A DNA stretch of 64,000 nucleotides from Marinobacter sp. GTDB taxonomy: Bacteria > Pseudomonadota > Gammaproteobacteria > Pseudomonadales > Oleiphilaceae. Positions within the stretch are counted from its first letter, which is position 1, and each line of letters opens with the position of its first letter. Positions 63,414 to 64,000 of this stretch are shown here, one piece after another. A model generated the notes under the pieces. That model was not told the DNA's origin and made no database searches. It saw only the letters and a list, made by a program, of their open reading frames with translations. The stretch lies in contig JASBRL010000050.1 in the NCBI GenBank assembly GCA_030149475.1, positions 1 through 64,000 of the forward strand. The letters run 5' to 3'. Position numbers and translations under genes: made by a program.

Positions 63414-64000
63414 TCAGCCTTCGAGCACCAGTACAATCAGTTCTTTCGGGCCGTGTACACCGTAGGCGAGAGTCTGCTCGATGTCCGCCGTCTTGGACGG
63501 GCCGGATACCAGCAGGGCGTTGGTGGGCATGCCTCTGGACCAGTGTTGCAGCCCCAGAGCTTCCTGGAAGGTAGCAAAAATCTGGTCAGCCTCCAGCACG
63601 GCAATGTGGATCGGCGGTACCAGGCTCATCAGGCGGGGTTCGTCAGCGCTGGGCCAGAGAATCAGCGAGCCGGTTTCGGCGATGGCGCCCCGGGTCGATG
63701 TGATGCCGGCGTCCACCTCGTTGAACAGGCTTGGTTGCCAGTGCTCAATGCTCTGATCGTAACTGAGCAGCTCCGGCAGATCCGGGTTGTCCGACTCCCG
63801 CAGTGCTGTCCCGATGGTGTGTTTGAGTGGCGCCAGCAAATTGCGGACGCCCCGCGTTTTCAGCAGGTCGGCGAGGATATCCACCCAGGTTTCTTCGTCC
63901 ACCCGATGGACTTCGCCGTGCACCGATTCGATCATGCGTTGAAACCGGTCCAGCTTTTCAGCCGCGTTCCAGGGACGTTCGGTGACCACGCTGAAATCCG
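63414..64000 (-). CDS. LutC/YkgG-family lactate utilization protein, 5' end truncated by window edge
   Basis: 'GAIAETGSLILWPSADEPRLMSLVPPIHIAVLEADQIFATFQEAL...ALLVSGPSKTADIEQTLAYGVHGPKELIVLVLEG'; frame remains open to the window end. Confidence 0.88.
   Translation of the reverse strand, partial: DFSVVTERPWNAAEKLDRFQRMIESVHGEVHRVDEETWVDILADLLKTRGVRNLLAPLKHTIGTALRESDNPDLPELLSYDQSIEHWQPSLFNEVDAGITSTRGAIAETGSLILWPSADEPRLMSLVPPIHIAVLEADQIFATFQEALGLQHWSRGMPTNALLVSGPSKTADIEQTLAYGVHGPKELIVLVLEG

Noticed and set aside
1-64000. CRISPR array, prophage, integron, toxin-antitoxin, restriction-modification or secondary-metabolite cluster
   Set aside because: No regularly spaced direct repeats with unique spacers, integrase, phage structural genes, defence genes or NRPS/PKS modules recognised in either strand.

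Overview
This is a ~64 kb chromosomal window from a GC-rich gammaproteobacterium. Gene content suggests a Marinobacter/Pseudomonas/Alcanivorax-like marine organism, but that placement is an inference. The window is densely coding and mostly housekeeping. I recognise: a PhoPQ-like two-component system beside a CzcCBA heavy-metal RND cassette with a PII-like gene; the SpoVR-YeaH-PrkA(YeaG) stress cluster; a four-gene OsmF/YehZYXW-type ABC transporter; an LpoB/YcfL/COG3014 lipoprotein cluster; a second RND pump; rsmE-bioA; a polar amino-acid ABC transporter; the SAM-cycle block metK-ahcY-metF with an ArsR-methyltransferase (SahR-like) regulator; the tkt-epd-pgk-fba carbon block; cbpA-cbpM; rhlE, cvfB and trhO; a metallophosphoesterase-like/glycosyltransferase fusion next to a flippase-like membrane protein; and gntR-alkB, gloA, an EamA transporter and an edge-truncated lutC. 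No rRNA, tRNA, CRISPR array, prophage or complete IS was recognised. The best second-look items are: (1) the 736-aa fusion whose phosphoesterase-like half appears to have lost nearly all canonical metal ligands; (2) matching palindromic operators upstream of metK and the ArsR-methyltransferase gene; (3) a ~188-bp degenerate duplication/palindrome array between metK and ahcY that includes the metK stop region; (4) a 33-bp dispersed repeat, one copy supplying a gene's stop codon and the other joined to a 97-bp hairpin; (5) three short intergenic tandem repeats abutting genes. I did not see strong evidence for an entirely new defence or mobile system.
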